Shown piece after piece: positions 23,530 to 33,632 of a stretch of DNA of 35,119 nucleotides. This stretch comes from Bisporella sp. PMI_857. Its lineage: Eukaryota; Ascomycota; Leotiomycetes; Helotiales; Helotiaceae. The notes under the pieces were generated by a model. The model was not told where the DNA came from. It did not search any database and saw only the letters and a list, made by a program, of their open reading frames with translations. The position numbers were made by a program, and so were the translations under genes. The number at the start of each line of letters is the position of its first letter. The first letter of the stretch is position 1. The stretch is taken from contig JAJSPD010000172.1 of the NCBI GenBank assembly GCA_021307315.1, positions 1 to 35,119 of the forward strand. The letters are read 5' to 3'.

Positions 23530-23939
23530 TATATCGTACATCATTGCGACTGCAGCTTCCGTTGTAACAGCGCGATTGCCTCCTGGCAGAGGCAAAGCAA
23601 AAGTCACCAGACTTCCTTGCTCTTCGCTACTACTAAAATCAGGACAACACCGAGGATTATACAGTTTCTTTAAAACTCAGTAAATCATTTTAAACTGTTA
23701 CAATCTCGCCAATTACGATGGCAAATCAGTTAAACCTGCACCTTCCGATATATTGTGCATTGGGCTGATAGGCCGTAGGTTCAGTCCCGGCTTTTTGCCC
23801 TGCATGCCATTATTGTATTTCAGACTCTCAATCTGATTCTGCACGTTATCCTCATAGCGGCTGGGATCCTTCGGAATCGAGTCATCGTTGTCCCCTGTGT
23901 CCCACTTTCTGTAGTTCCCAGAACATATCTCCAAGTACG
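23530..23939. other. Intergenic; 3' flank of the TPR gene
   Basis: No supported gene. A minus-strand ORF (23713-23952, 79 codons) is hydrophilic and reads plausibly as protein (GNYRKWDTGDNDDSIPKDPS), but it has no recognised family and overlaps the plus-strand fragment that follows. Confidence 0.45.
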
Positions 23940-24129
23940 CAGCGACTGGCATCAGAGAATGAATCTTCTGTTGTCCAGTCGCAGAACACGAATGCAGCCG
24001 CTACCAGGAAACAGACGAATGACGAGAAGGCATTAGCAGCTGATGCAAAGAGATATGAGGAGCTTCGGGATCTGAGACACGTTAAGCCTGGTCCTGAAAA
24101 CCGAAGACTTCCCAAATCAAGACGTTAGA
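23940..24129 (+). pseudogene. C-terminal coding fragment, unidentified
   Basis: A plus-strand frame ends QRLASENESSVVQSQNTNAA, then TRKQTNDEKALAADAKRYEE, LRDLRHVKPGPENRRLPKSR R and a TAG at 24127-24129. It has a coding-like, hydrophilic, helix-prone composition. The frame stays open leftward to about 23800, where TATTTCAG could be a 3' splice site, but that part looks less protein-like. No start codon or upstream exon found. Either a relic or a last exon of an unannotated small gene. Confidence 0.35.
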
Positions 24130-24472
24130 CCAAATATATCATCCGCCTTCACACATTGCTAAGATGGAATTATTCTCCCTGGCAATGACTTTGGGAACCT
24201 GGTGTGTCCGTCCTTTCTACGGACAGGTGTATTACATCGAGTAGAGGCAGAGATTGAGCTGGAGGGGAAGGTAGAATTGTAACCGAGGTAGGCTTATGAT
24301 ATCATTTGAGTGCATCATTCTCCTCTCTTATGATCTTCGCATCCCAGGATTGGAAACCCAGTGTGATTTTATGATTTATGATTCTTTTGTATTGCAGGTC
24401 TCCTCTTGGCGCACTTTAACTTTGTTTCATCGCGGCATATTATAAGACCTCATATAGTATGGCAACGCTTCC
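24130..24472. other. Intergenic between convergent coding regions
   Basis: About 340 bp between a plus-strand fragment and the 3' end of the minus-strand transporter. Nothing recognised. Confidence 0.5.
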
Positions 24473-25837
24473 TTAAGCAATCCAATTCCACCCTTTCCCT
24501 CGAGCGTCAGTCCATCTCACACCAGCAACACATGCCGTTGCGCCTAGTAATAAAGCACCATCCCAATACACAACCTTCACATACGCACCCGGCCCATCAG
24601 CGATCCTACCAAGCAGCTGTCCTCCGACCGGACTTCCGAACATAGTCGCCAAGCCCCTAATAAAGTAGATAAACCCGTTTACAGCAGCATACTGCCGAAT
24701 CCCAAACACCTCAGCAATCGTAGCGGGGAACAGGGCATAGTACCCGCCTGCAGCAATGTTGTATATGACTATGAATCCATACCATAAGGAGGACGAGGCT
24801 TGGACCACGCTTGTCAGCCAGAATGCGAATATACTCACCATGGCGACCAGTACAGTTAAGACTAATGTATTCTGCCGACCTAAACGGTCCCCTGCATAGC
24901 CTGTTGCGATTCGGCTAACCGCGTTGATCGCACTACTGGCGGCCAGTAGCGTTGCTCCTTGCGAGGACGATAGCCCGAGCGAGACACTGTATGTTGGGAT
25001 GAAAGAGAGTGGGAGCTGCGCACCGGCGGACTGGAAAATGGCGGCAAGGGCGGAGAAGATGAATGTGGACTTGGTGAATAAGCTACGTGAAACGTGCGTT
25101 TGACGCCTTTCTTGCGTTTCAGCATCTACTTCCGCATTCAAGGGAGAGCTGCCGACTTCTGCTGGAGAAGTGGGAAATCTGCTCTGTGGCACAGTACATG
25201 CAACCGGTGTGCCGACCACGAGCATAAAAAGCGCGCAAATACGCAAGGTCCATCGCCCTCCGACTACGCTCAGTAGTGCTCGGATAGTTGGTGCAAATGC
25301 CAGTCCTCCCGCTCCTCCTCCAGCGAGGATGGCGCCTAGTGCTGTGGCGCGGTGCGTGGTGAAATACTCTGGCGCAGGGGAAAGTAGCGGGAAGTAGAGC
25401 AACGAGCTTCCCAGGCCATATAAGAGACCTTGCGTGAGCAGAAGTTGCCAGATGGACGAGCTGAACGATGCCAGCAGGAAGCCCACCGACATAAGTACTA
25501 CGCCGGAGAGGGTAATCATCCGTGGAGTGAGTTGGCGCCGCCATCGCCTTGAACTGGAAGTGCTGCTCCATGTCCCGTGTTCGATACGTGAGAGCACTGG
25601 GTTGACGATAATGCTACCGGCCCATGTAAGACCTGCGCTGAGGGTACCCACAAAAGTCAGTAGCGCAGTAGGCGGCGTGTTTTGTGATGCAGGAGAAGGC
25701 ACGAGCACATCTTGCTTGGAAGAGAGGTAGTACTCTTGGAACACACCATAGCATTGGTTGTACCCTATTGTCAGGACTATGGTCAGGAATGCGGATACGA
25801 GAACTGAGGCTTGTTTCTTGCGGGAGACCGGAGGCAC
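24473..25837 (-). CDS. MFS transporter, monocarboxylate-transporter type
   Basis: Uninterrupted minus-strand frame of 454 codons ending in TAA at 24475-24473. It shows 12 likely membrane helices in two halves with a hydrophilic loop between (about residues 225-250). Helix 1 (VLVSAFLTIVLTIGYNQCYG VFQEYY) has the G-x-x-x-x-YGVFQEYY form of fungal MCT/Mch/Esbp6-type carriers. The second half has AINAVSRIATGYAGDRLGRQ after helix 8. The family moves monocarboxylates and related compounds across the plasma membrane, in some cases for secondary metabolites. The frame begins at a GTG (25837-25835) and is open upstream to a TAG near 25919 without any in-frame ATG; the first in-frame ATG is about codon 107, after helix 2. 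A good ATG (MATQTSAIPLTQ, about 25943) lies one frame off and meets TGA near 25880. So either a one-base error or lesion lies between, or the gene is broken at its start. Confidence 0.82.
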   Translation of the reverse strand: MPPVSRKKQASVLVSAFLTIVLTIGYNQCYGVFQEYYLSSKQDVLVPSPASQNTPPTALLTFVGTLSAGLTWAGSIIVNPVLSRIEHGTWSSTSSSRRWRRQLTPRMITLSGVVLMSVGFLLASFSSSIWQLLLTQGLLYGLGSSLLYFPLLSPAPEYFTTHRATALGAILAGGGAGGLAFAPTIRALLSVVGGRWTLRICALFMLVVGTPVACTVPQSRFPTSPAEVGSSPLNAEVDAETQERRQTHVSRSLFTKSTFIFSALAAIFQSAGAQLPLSFIPTYSVSLGLSSSQGATLLAASSAINAVSRIATGYAGDRLGRQNTLVLTVLVAMVSIFAFWLTSVVQASSSLWYGFIVIYNIAAGGYYALFPATIAEVFGIRQYAAVNGFIYFIRGLATMFGSPVGGQLLGRIADGPGAYVKVVYWDGALLLGATACVAGVRWTDARGKGWNWIA

Positions 25838-26388
25838 CTGGAGGGTAGGAGTAGGTGCTGATAATGGAGCTGTGCTCAGGTCCCGTAAGGGGCCGTGCCA
25901 GGACGTTGTGTAAGGGGAATTGCGCTAGTTTGTGTTGCCATTGCAGTTTATTACTATCATTAGTTTTATAATTTAAAATCTAGTAGATTGGTCTCGCGCT
26001 TCCAGGCCCGAAGAGTTGATGTGGGTTACCTAAATATCTTGGTGGCTTCGGCAATGTCAGCCAGTGCGGGAACGGGCTTTCCCGGAGACTCGGGTAATCG
26101 GCATTACTAGTCCGAATAAGGAACTTTGTTGATTACTGAAGATCATCAAGCTTTGTAACAACATAGTTATAATATACTATAGGACAGTTAATGTTTGTTA
26201 TGGCCATGGCGCTATCAGGGCGCGAATTTGTGAAGATATATAGCAAAAATAATGAGCCAGGTGGCGACGGATAGGGATGTAGGATCCTGAAAGCTTATAA
26301 GAACATATTCTGTCAAGGTGGAAGTTGTATAAAATAGCTTAATTATAATTTCCTTGTAGCGAGTTCTAGCCTTTATTAAACCCCAGGC
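25838..26388. other. Intergenic between the oxidoreductase and the transporter
   Basis: About 550 bp between two minus-strand genes. The right end of the transporter (25838-25945) contains the out-of-frame ATG described there. The rest is AT-rich with nothing recognised. Confidence 0.5.
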
Positions 26389-27867
26389 TCAACCTCTGAA
26401 TGCTTTGCTATCAGCCAGCCAGACCTCATCCAGAGTCCTCGCCTTCAAAATCCGTGCGCGAGAGATAAAATACTGCTCCGGTAGATCAAGCTCTTTTCTA
26501 GGTCTTCCCAGAAGCAATTCAGACGCAGCTGCACCACAAAGCCAAGCATTCGGCATACCATGACCAGTGAACCCAGCACAAATCAAGAGGCCGTCATAGG
26601 AATCATTGGCTGGCCCTACCCACGGATACTCATCTCTGCTAAATCCCATGATACCACTCCACTCATATGTGGCTTTGAGTTCCTTCTCGTTATTCTGTAT
26701 ATCTAGGACAATGTTAAGTTCACGGCGTAGGTAGGAAGCAGCAGGTTCATCGATGGATGAATCGTCCGAGATTCCCACTCCGGCGCCGGCTGCATATGAG
26801 CGGGCTCCGCCGAACATGAGCTCGCCGCCTTTGTCTTCTGACCGGCCGCTTATTTGAGAAGATACTGCAAATGGCCGCTGGACCAGATAATCATCCTGCT
26901 GAATAGATTGTGACCCGTGGCCAATGAAAGCGTATGAATGATCTAGAGGCTGATAAATACTCGAAGTAGGTTGAATAGCTGCTGGTGGCACCAGTGAGCT
27001 CATTTCTCCTCTCACAGGGACAATCAGATCCTCAAACTCGGACACAAGTGCTGATGTATACCCGTTAGTGCAGAGAAGCACCGTTGGGGCCGATATCATT
27101 CCACGAGCAGTATGCACAATCCACCCGCCTTCAACTTTTTGTAGATTAGTCGCCGGAGTATTGGTTTGGAGATTAAGCAAATTCGACTGAACCAAATCTT
27201 CCAGAACTCGAGCAACTAACTTGTATGGCCACAGGCTTGCAGCCTTTGCTTGAAGAATGGCTCCTGCAGCGTTAGGGATACGAAGATCAGCTAATGAAGG
27301 GCTATTTGAGTTCTTTTTAACAACTGTGACGAGTTTTGCGAGATCAGGAGACTGCTCCTGCAGCATGTCCACATCAGACACAGCCATCTCAAACATAGAT
27401 TTCGACATGTATGCGTGGCAGCCAACCAGAGATTTCCATTCACAGGAGATGTCCTTTGTCTCCACAAGAGATTTCATAGCTTTATAATTTCGCAGCTCGA
27501 AGGCCACAACTTCGGGTGAAGAGCCGTAGAGCCTTGGCTGGCAATGCCCTCCATTCTGTCTGAATATTAATTTTGGATTACGCCAAGATACTGTGAACGT
27601 TGATCAACCTACTCTTCCAGTAGCACCCCAGCATGCTTCTCTGGCCTCAAGCATCACAACTTTCAGGGTCTCATGTGAGCGAAGGTGATATGCAGCGGAA
27701 GAACCAGCTATACCACTGCCAATGATGATAATATCTGCTGTGCTTGGTAGAGATGGGGTGGTCCTGTGGTTGAGAAGGATATCCGAAGGCTCGGAATGCC
27801 AGAATGATTTTGTGGGGTTTACTGATGGAAGACCCGATTGGCCAGATAATGGAGTTTCAGTGACCAT
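26389..27867 (-). CDS. FAD-dependent oxidoreductase (DAO family)
   Basis: Two exons on the minus strand: 27867-27613 and 27555-26389, with a 57-bp intron (GTAGGTTG...CAGACAG). The join gives GATGR|NGGHCQPRLYG, a block typical of this family. The product is 473 aa. Residues 45-62 form the FAD Rossmann motif (IIIIGSGIAGSSAAYHL, G50-x-G52-x-x-G55), with E74 at the end of strand 2 as the expected ribose-binding acid. The C-terminal SRDEYPWVGP and GLLICAGFTGHGMPNAWLCG blocks are the usual second FAD contact. The DAO family oxidises amines and amino acids such as sarcosine, D-amino acids or glutamyl-polyamines; the substrate here is not evident. No signal peptide or peroxisomal SKL-type end (it ends AFRG), so cytosolic is most likely. 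It lies upstream of the MCT-type transporter on the same strand. The frame is intact. Confidence 0.9.
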
Positions 27868-28491
27868 TTCTCAATATTAAAGTGTTATTATTTGCGAAGT
27901 ATTTAGGTGGCAATGAGTATCGCTCAAAGGTGGTTGGTCTATGACCACGTGAGCCTCCAATAAATATAAAGTGGGCCTCCAAAGTCCAAGTATTTATAGT
28001 CATCCTTCTTCGACATCAACCGACATCAACCTTGACGTAGAGCACAGCTCCATTTATTGCCATTTAATTGATATTTTCAGGAGGGTCCAGAAGAAGAAGA
28101 AGAAGAAGAGATAGAAGAAGCAAAAAGTATTCATAGTATGATAATATAGTACATGCAAAGATGGTCAACTACGAAGAGGAAATACTAGCGTAGACCATAA
28201 TGAACATAATGTAATGATAGAATACCTGTCTATAAACTATCTAGAACTTATTAATTGCTAGCTATGCTTCACTTTGTGGAGAGTCACTATGCTTGCACTT
28301 GAGCAATGAGGAGAGAAATATAAGTTCATTATATGGCTACGAGCCCCAACTTTCGCTTCGTAGTTGTTTTTAACTTTACTATTTATCCTTCTTTTCTTTA
28401 TTAATTTGTATTACATGTCAATTACCATACTTTGAAAGTTTATCTTAATTCCTAAAACCTTCAAAACAATACTTTTTAAACATATCCAGTA
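27868..28491. other. Upstream region of the oxidoreductase and left flank of the TIR element
   Basis: About 620 bp. CACGTG occurs at about 27944, some 75 bp from the oxidoreductase ATG. A direct 10-bp repeat, CGACATCAAC twice, lies at about 28011-28030. The last 150 bp are very AT-rich. Confidence 0.45.
28089..28110. repeat. AGA/GAA trinucleotide microsatellite
   Basis: About seven AGA units followed by further interrupted units to 28120. Confidence 0.75.
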
Positions 28492-28575
28492 ACGTCCAAC
28501 CCTACCTAGCGAGAAACCCATCGTGCCGAGAAAAACGATGGGTACTTTGACTTTATATAACTCAAACTCTGTGCA
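28492..28575 (+). repeat. Left terminal inverted repeat
   Basis: Begins ACGTCCAACCCTACC and pairs with 33281-33364 on the opposite strand. It contains a perfect 9-bp hairpin stem, ACCCATCGT (28516-28524) with ACGATGGGT (28535-28543), which is not kept in the right arm. Confidence 0.85.
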
Positions 28576-29135
28576 ACATCGACATTGGCCATAGTTCTAC
28601 ACAAGCCGTGTACTGTGGCTACTCTCGCAAATTGAGACCCCTCCCGACTGGAAAATTACGTCCGCACCGTCATGATCGCGCCTGATTTATGGAAAGTCCT
28701 TATTTATAACGCAACAGACTCCTATCACTGCAGTTCCGCCATTGATCTTTTATTACTCCTAATACTTATGAAAAGATTATACTCGAGCTTTAGGAGCCTG
28801 CCGCTTTGCGTGATATCATTATCAGCCATGTGGCTGCTACGGCGCGCAAATTCATACCTGATCGCACATGGATCTGTACCTCAATTAAGGACGACCAACC
28901 ATTTTTGGTTAGCGTAAGATAGGCTGTCACGTGCTACAGGGTGGCTCTTAAGGTCTGTGGCTGGCCCAACTGGAACCTGGGCAGGGTTTCACGTATGCAC
29001 TTTTTTTTAACAAGGCTGAGTCCAGGCAGCAGCATCATCTATCAGCTTCAAGATAGGTATGCGATTGTTATTCCAAGGAGAGAAGAGCTTGGCTCCAATA
29101 CCAAATGGACTTCGAAGCAGCAACAACACCTCGTG
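28576..29135 (+). promoter_or_regulatory. Upstream region of the NLR-like gene inside the element
   Basis: About 560 bp between the left inverted repeat and the ATG. CACGTG lies at about 28928, 210 bp upstream. An 81-codon ORF (28672-28917) has no recognised feature. No clear TATA box. Confidence 0.35.
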
Positions 29136-32100
29136 ATGGCCTACCCAATGACAAGTTTTAGCCAGAATGACAATACAAACCTAGTTAGCTCACAAAGGCT
29201 ATGGACGGACGCCATCAGTACCCTCCCTTCAAAAGGCCTGTCCGATGAAGAACTAGATTACTTCAGCCACGCCCGCAGAGAAGACGTCCTCGAAGACATC
29301 AAGAAATTCGAGGCGCAACATGCCTCTTCTAGCATTATGCGGGGGGTATCCAAACAGATATCCCCCTTTCTCGACTGTATCTGGTCTTACGCCACGGCCA
29401 TCGATGTCATCACCAATGTCAAGCCGATGCCACTGTCCCCTGTCTGGGCCATCGTACGAATGGTCATACAAGCCGCCAGGGCTTTCGAGGAATACTTCAC
29501 CAAACTAATTGCCATGCTGGAGCGCATTGGCGATGTGCTCCCGAGATTTGATCTCTATATCCAGATGTTTCCGATGCATCAGAACCTGGTTATTGGAGTG
29601 TCGAGGATCTACGCCGACATCATTCAGTTTTGCGTCAGAGCGAAACGAGTCTTTTCTGTTGAGGCTCAGACGGAGAAGAAGAAATTTAGACTCGGCTCTA
29701 GTTCCAAGGCTGCGTTCAAGGTGACCTGGGCGAATTTTGAGGCGCAATTTGGTAAGATATTGGATGCTTTTAGGGAGCATAAGGCGTACATCGAAGATGA
29801 AGCCAAAGCAGCGGCGATGAATGATATCCAAACGCGGCTCCAGACGCTACAGGTCCACGCAGAAGGTCAATACAGTGCCCACAATATGTCGCAACCTAAA
29901 CATGGCTGATATCGTCGTAGTGCAACACGAAAAATTGCTGGAGATAATCAAGTTTCAAAAGGATTTTGCGGCCACCCAGGGACGTCATTACCGATCTACG
30001 ACTCGGGATCATCTTCTTGCATGGCTGGACCCTCAGAAACTCGACGAAAGACGACTGAAGACGCTTCTACAGATTAGGACTTCTCAAACAGGGCTCTGGT
30101 TCCTGAAAAGCCAAGTCTTCACTGATTGGCTAGCCGGGAAAGGATCCAACATTCTTTGGGTCCGTGGAGTTGCGGGAGCCGGCAAGTCAGTCCTCTGTGC
30201 TCAGACCGTAGAGCATGTTGCGTCAACAATGTCGAATGCTAAACCTGACGATCCTCAGGGCAGACTGGTGCTTTATCATTTCTGCGATTTCAGCAATACC
30301 AGGACAACACAATTAATCAGTATTCTGGCCTCTCTTCTGAACCAGCTACTCGCGTTCCGGCCTGACTACAGGTTTTCGAACGAAGATGAGAGGCTTTTCG
30401 ATGCTAAGCAACAGGAAGGGCCACTGAACGATTCAGCTTTTTGGTATGATATTAAACGTATGATCATTGAGGTTGGCAACCCCTTCTACCTGTTTATAGA
30501 TGGCTTAGATGAATGCGAAGATCGCCACACCATTATCGACGTCTTGGTGCAACTCGTCAATGATCTCGGCGCTTTCGTCTTGGTCGCGAGCAGAGATGAA
30601 GTTGACCTGCGAATCGGGCTTCAAGATGTCTCAGTCTTGCAGCTTGACCCAAAGGTTCTCGAATCAGATATTGCTCTCTTCGTCAGGGACGAAACTGCGA
30701 GACTTGTACGGGAAAAAAAACTCAGAACAAGGGATCCGAAGCTGCCTGCCGTCATTGAATGCCAGCTAGCAGAGCGATCTAACGGAGTGTAAGGAAACTT
30801 ACCTTATTAGAGCCAAAGATGTGCTAAGAGTAACAGATTTCTCTGGGCAAAACTCCAGTTACTTGAAATATGCCGGAAACGAACCGACAAATCCATGCGA
30901 CTTGCCATAGAAGAGGTCCCGCGAAGCCTGAGCGAAGGCTACCTGCGATCTCTGGCAAAATTTGCCGCTCTGCCAATTGACGACCAGAAACTTGTCCAGT
31001 CGTTGTTCCAATGGTGTGTTTTCGCGGCCCGTCCAATGACGACATCTGAGCTCGGAGTGTGCCTGCTTGCTGTGGACGCTGAGACCTGCTCATTACATGA
31101 GGACGACATAATCACCCAGCCAGATACCCTGAGCAGCCTTACGGACGGCCTCATAACTCTACGAGATATCCCCGTTGCCGAGAAGACAGACTACAGCTCA
31201 CCTGAGGAAGAATCCCAGTCCTCCGTCTTGATACTATCCCACAAGTCGATTCAGGATTTCACCCTCTCCTTAGAGGCTGGGGAATTCCTACCCCAGCCAG
31301 AGATCGTGCACGCCACACTGGCGACAACCTGTCTCGCATATCTTCTGATGCGCGACCTCTCCTCGGCCTGCGTGACCTGGGAGCAAATGAGAGAGCGTTT
31401 CACCGTCTTCCCCTTCCTCGATTATGCCGCCAGACACTGGCCTCTGCATCTCATGCAAGCGCAATATGATGCCAAATCAATGCTGTTGGCTGAGAAGCTC
31501 TTCACCGGCCCAAGTTTCCTGCCATGGCTGCAAATATACAAATACCACCGCGGCACGCGTTCAGCGAGGACGTACCACAAAGACGCCAGACCCTTATACT
31601 GGGCCGCTCGTCTGAGCCTAGTGCCGCTACTCAAGAAGCTTTTGGCGGGCGGAGTAGATGTAAACCAACCCGGCGGATACTTTGGTACCGCTCTACATAT
31701 GGCAGCTTTCAACGGCAGTACCAATGTCGCTGAAGTTCTCTTGGATTACGGGGCAGACATCAACCTCTCCGTGGAGACGATCGGAAGTCCTCTACAAGCT
31801 GCAGTCGTGGGCTACCAGGACGAGATGATCCACTTCCTACTCTCCAAAAAGGCAAAACCCGATTCCGCTGCTCTTAAGCTGGCCAAAGCAACTGGACAAC
31901 AGATTGCAATAGACGCCCTAATACGAGAAGGTGCAGTCGACATCTCAGAGGAAACAGACAAAGAAGAAGCCCCTCGAAAGCCGAGTCCCTCCTCATTCTC
32001 GCTATAACAGACTGGGATCTCTCCGCCTTGCACAAGGCACTTACCCTAGGCGTCAACCTGAACAATCCCATAACCATCCCAGGATTCAAACGAGCGTACC

Positions 32101-32600
32101 CGCTCCTCCATGCGCTGGAGACACGATTCCGCAAGAGGGACAACAAATCGAGTCGAGATGCACCGACATACCTGGATATCATGCGTGGCTTGATCGACGC
32201 GGGCGCAGACGTCAATATCCACGATGGATACCACGGCTCTATTCTCGCGCTTGCGGCGTATACGCATGATGAAGGGGTGGTGCGCTTGCTGCTAGAGAAG
32301 GGGGCGAATCCGCTGCTCGACACGCATAGTGGAGGTAGAATTTATAGGATTATTAATGCGATGGATAGGGAGACTAAAGATGCCGTAAGCGCTCTTCTTC
32401 TTCTTCTCCTTCTTTGTTATATGTTTTCGCACTGCGAGGCGATTTGGTGCTGATGTTGCGGTTAGATGAATAACGGTAAAGGCCTTCATGCCTGGATTGA
32501 TGAACTAGAGGACCCGATTAGTTCGGATTTATATAAGCGTGGTGGTGGGCGCGATAGCATTATTGCAGCTATCCAGAGCCAACGGCCGTTAGAAACATAG
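29136..32600 (+). pseudogene. NLR-like STAND gene (DUF7708-like, NACHT, ankyrin) with one frameshift
   Basis: Exons: 29136-29865, 29921-30788, 30837-32384 and 32466-32600; introns are 55, 48 and 81 bp. About 1093 aa if the frame were continuous. Residues 20-175 resemble the DUF7708-type N-terminal domain of fungal STAND proteins (LWTDAISTLPSKGLSDEELD, then SPVWAIVRMVIQAA). From about 326 comes the NACHT Walker A, VRGVAGAGKS, and near 434 the Walker B, LFIDGLDECED, the fungal GLDEC form. RSNGVFLWAKLQLLEI closes the ATPase region. After about 800 there are ankyrin-like repeats (TALHMAAFNGSTNVAEVLLD YGAD and GLIDAGADVNIHDG). Near 31980 the frame slips by one base (a G missing in the AAG|CC run would explain it); the original frame stops at 32005-32007, while the other frame continues KAESLLILAITDWDLSALHK through ankyrin repeats and the last exon. 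Such proteins act in fungal self/non-self recognition and related cell-death signalling. The ATG at 29136 is preferred; the GTG at 28941 only extends the frame. Confidence 0.8.
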
Positions 32601-33280
32601 TGAGATAACTGTTTCTATATATAATACATAGGTGTATTAAGTCAATTTAAGTTATTCGCTCTTCGTAAAAATAAAGATCTTACGTCTTATTATTTTTAGC
32701 CTACCCAGTATAGAATCCTTATCGGGGGCATGGGGGGCTGTCTGGCACTTTTGCTAATTTCGACAACGACTAGATAGCCCTAGCAAAACGGCGGACGCAC
32801 GTGACCATAGGTGGAAGTTGATGGAAGACCGCTCACTTCAAGTAAATTAGGCATATTGAAAATACTGTACAATACGTAAGTTAAGTGAAATTACGTTGTA
32901 ATTATTACGGGATGTGCGGGTCCGTCTGCACTAACCAAAAGCCGATAGTTGTGTCGATTAGAGGTACCAATCCAAGTAGCAACCTTGCATGAATTTGTAT
33001 GCCAGAGCAGCTATAAGGCTAATGATGATATCCCAGCATAGTAGTAAGACTCTAAGGCTTGGTTAAAACCCTTTCATAAGTATTAGGAGTGATGAAAGCT
33101 CACTAGTAGAGCTGTGGTAAAGGAACTTTGTTGCGCTCTGAATGGGACTTTCTATAAATTATGCGCAAAAGCGACAATGCAAGTGCAATTTTTTAGGTAA
33201 GAGCGGTCTAGAGTGTTTAGGAGTAGCCACAGAACACAAATTATACAAAACTATAAGAAATATATACAGTATAGTATATG
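32601..33280. other. 3' flank of the NLR-like gene up to the right inverted repeat
   Basis: About 680 bp, AT-rich, with no ORF of note. No transposase remnant recognised in either strand. Confidence 0.5.
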
Positions 33281-33364
33281 TGCATAGAGTTTAAGTTGCT
33301 TAAAGTCAAGGTACCCTGGATATTTCTCGGCACGGTGGGTTTCTCGCTACGTATGGACGGACGT
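33281..33364 (-). repeat. Right terminal inverted repeat
   Basis: Reverse complement begins ACGTCCGTCCATACG. It shares TAGCGAGAAACCCA, CGTGCCGAGAAA, GGGTAC, TTGACTTTA and AAACTCT with the left arm in the same order and spacing. Confidence 0.85.
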
Positions 33365-33405
33365 TATGTTATTTATGATGTAAATTAATATAGTGTAACG
33401 TAGTT

Positions 33406-33439
33406 CACAAGCGAGTTGACCACACAAGCGAATTGACCA
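33406..33439. repeat. 17-bp tandem repeat, two units
   Basis: CACAAGCGAGTTGACCA (33406-33422) is followed at once by CACAAGCGAATTGACCA (33423-33439), differing at one base. It lies 40 bp outside the right inverted repeat. Confidence 0.85.
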
Positions 33440-33632
33440 AATCTCTTGGCATTGTATAAAAACATAAATATAACAACAATAACAAAAATTAAAATTAATA
33501 AAAGTTTAATAACTTGTTTTTAAGTATTAATATTTAACATAGAAAGTTTTATTTTATATTAGTTTTAATAGTATATGTTTAAAAAAGCAATAAACTATAA
33601 ATGCTTGGGAGCACGCGACATGACATACATAT
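33440..33632. other. Very AT-rich spacer before the LTR
   Basis: About 190 bp dominated by A and T with no gene. Nothing else recognised. Confidence 0.5.

Larger units (their letters stand above)
28492..33364. mobile_element. TA-flanked inverted-repeat element carrying an NLR-like gene
   Basis: Two arms of 84 bp, 28492-28575 and 33281-33364, are inverted copies of one another (68 of 84 positions identical, no gaps). Both ends read ACGTCC...GGACGT and both are directly flanked by TA (28490-28491 and 33365-33366), the target dinucleotide duplicated by Tc1/mariner/pogo-type transposons. The total length is 4873 bp. Inside I see only the NLR-like gene and non-coding flanks; no DDE transposase or helix-turn-helix protein is visible. 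The element could be non-autonomous with a captured gene, or the arms could be remains of two separate insertions of one family. The arm alignment is seen directly; the mobile-element reading is inference. Confidence 0.55.

Noticed and set aside
23778..23788. GGTTCAGTCCC, a match to a tRNA B box
   Set aside because: The flanking bases do not form a T-arm stem and no A box lies at the right distance.
32385..32465. Leucine run at the end of the ankyrin ORF as a membrane segment
   Set aside because: It comes from translating a CTT-rich intron (GTAAGC...GTTAG) that joins KDA to MNNGKGLHAW in phase.
28492..33364. Starship-type giant element as the carrier of the NLR
   Set aside because: No DUF3435 tyrosine recombinase is visible, the ends are TIR with TA flanks, and the size is far too small.
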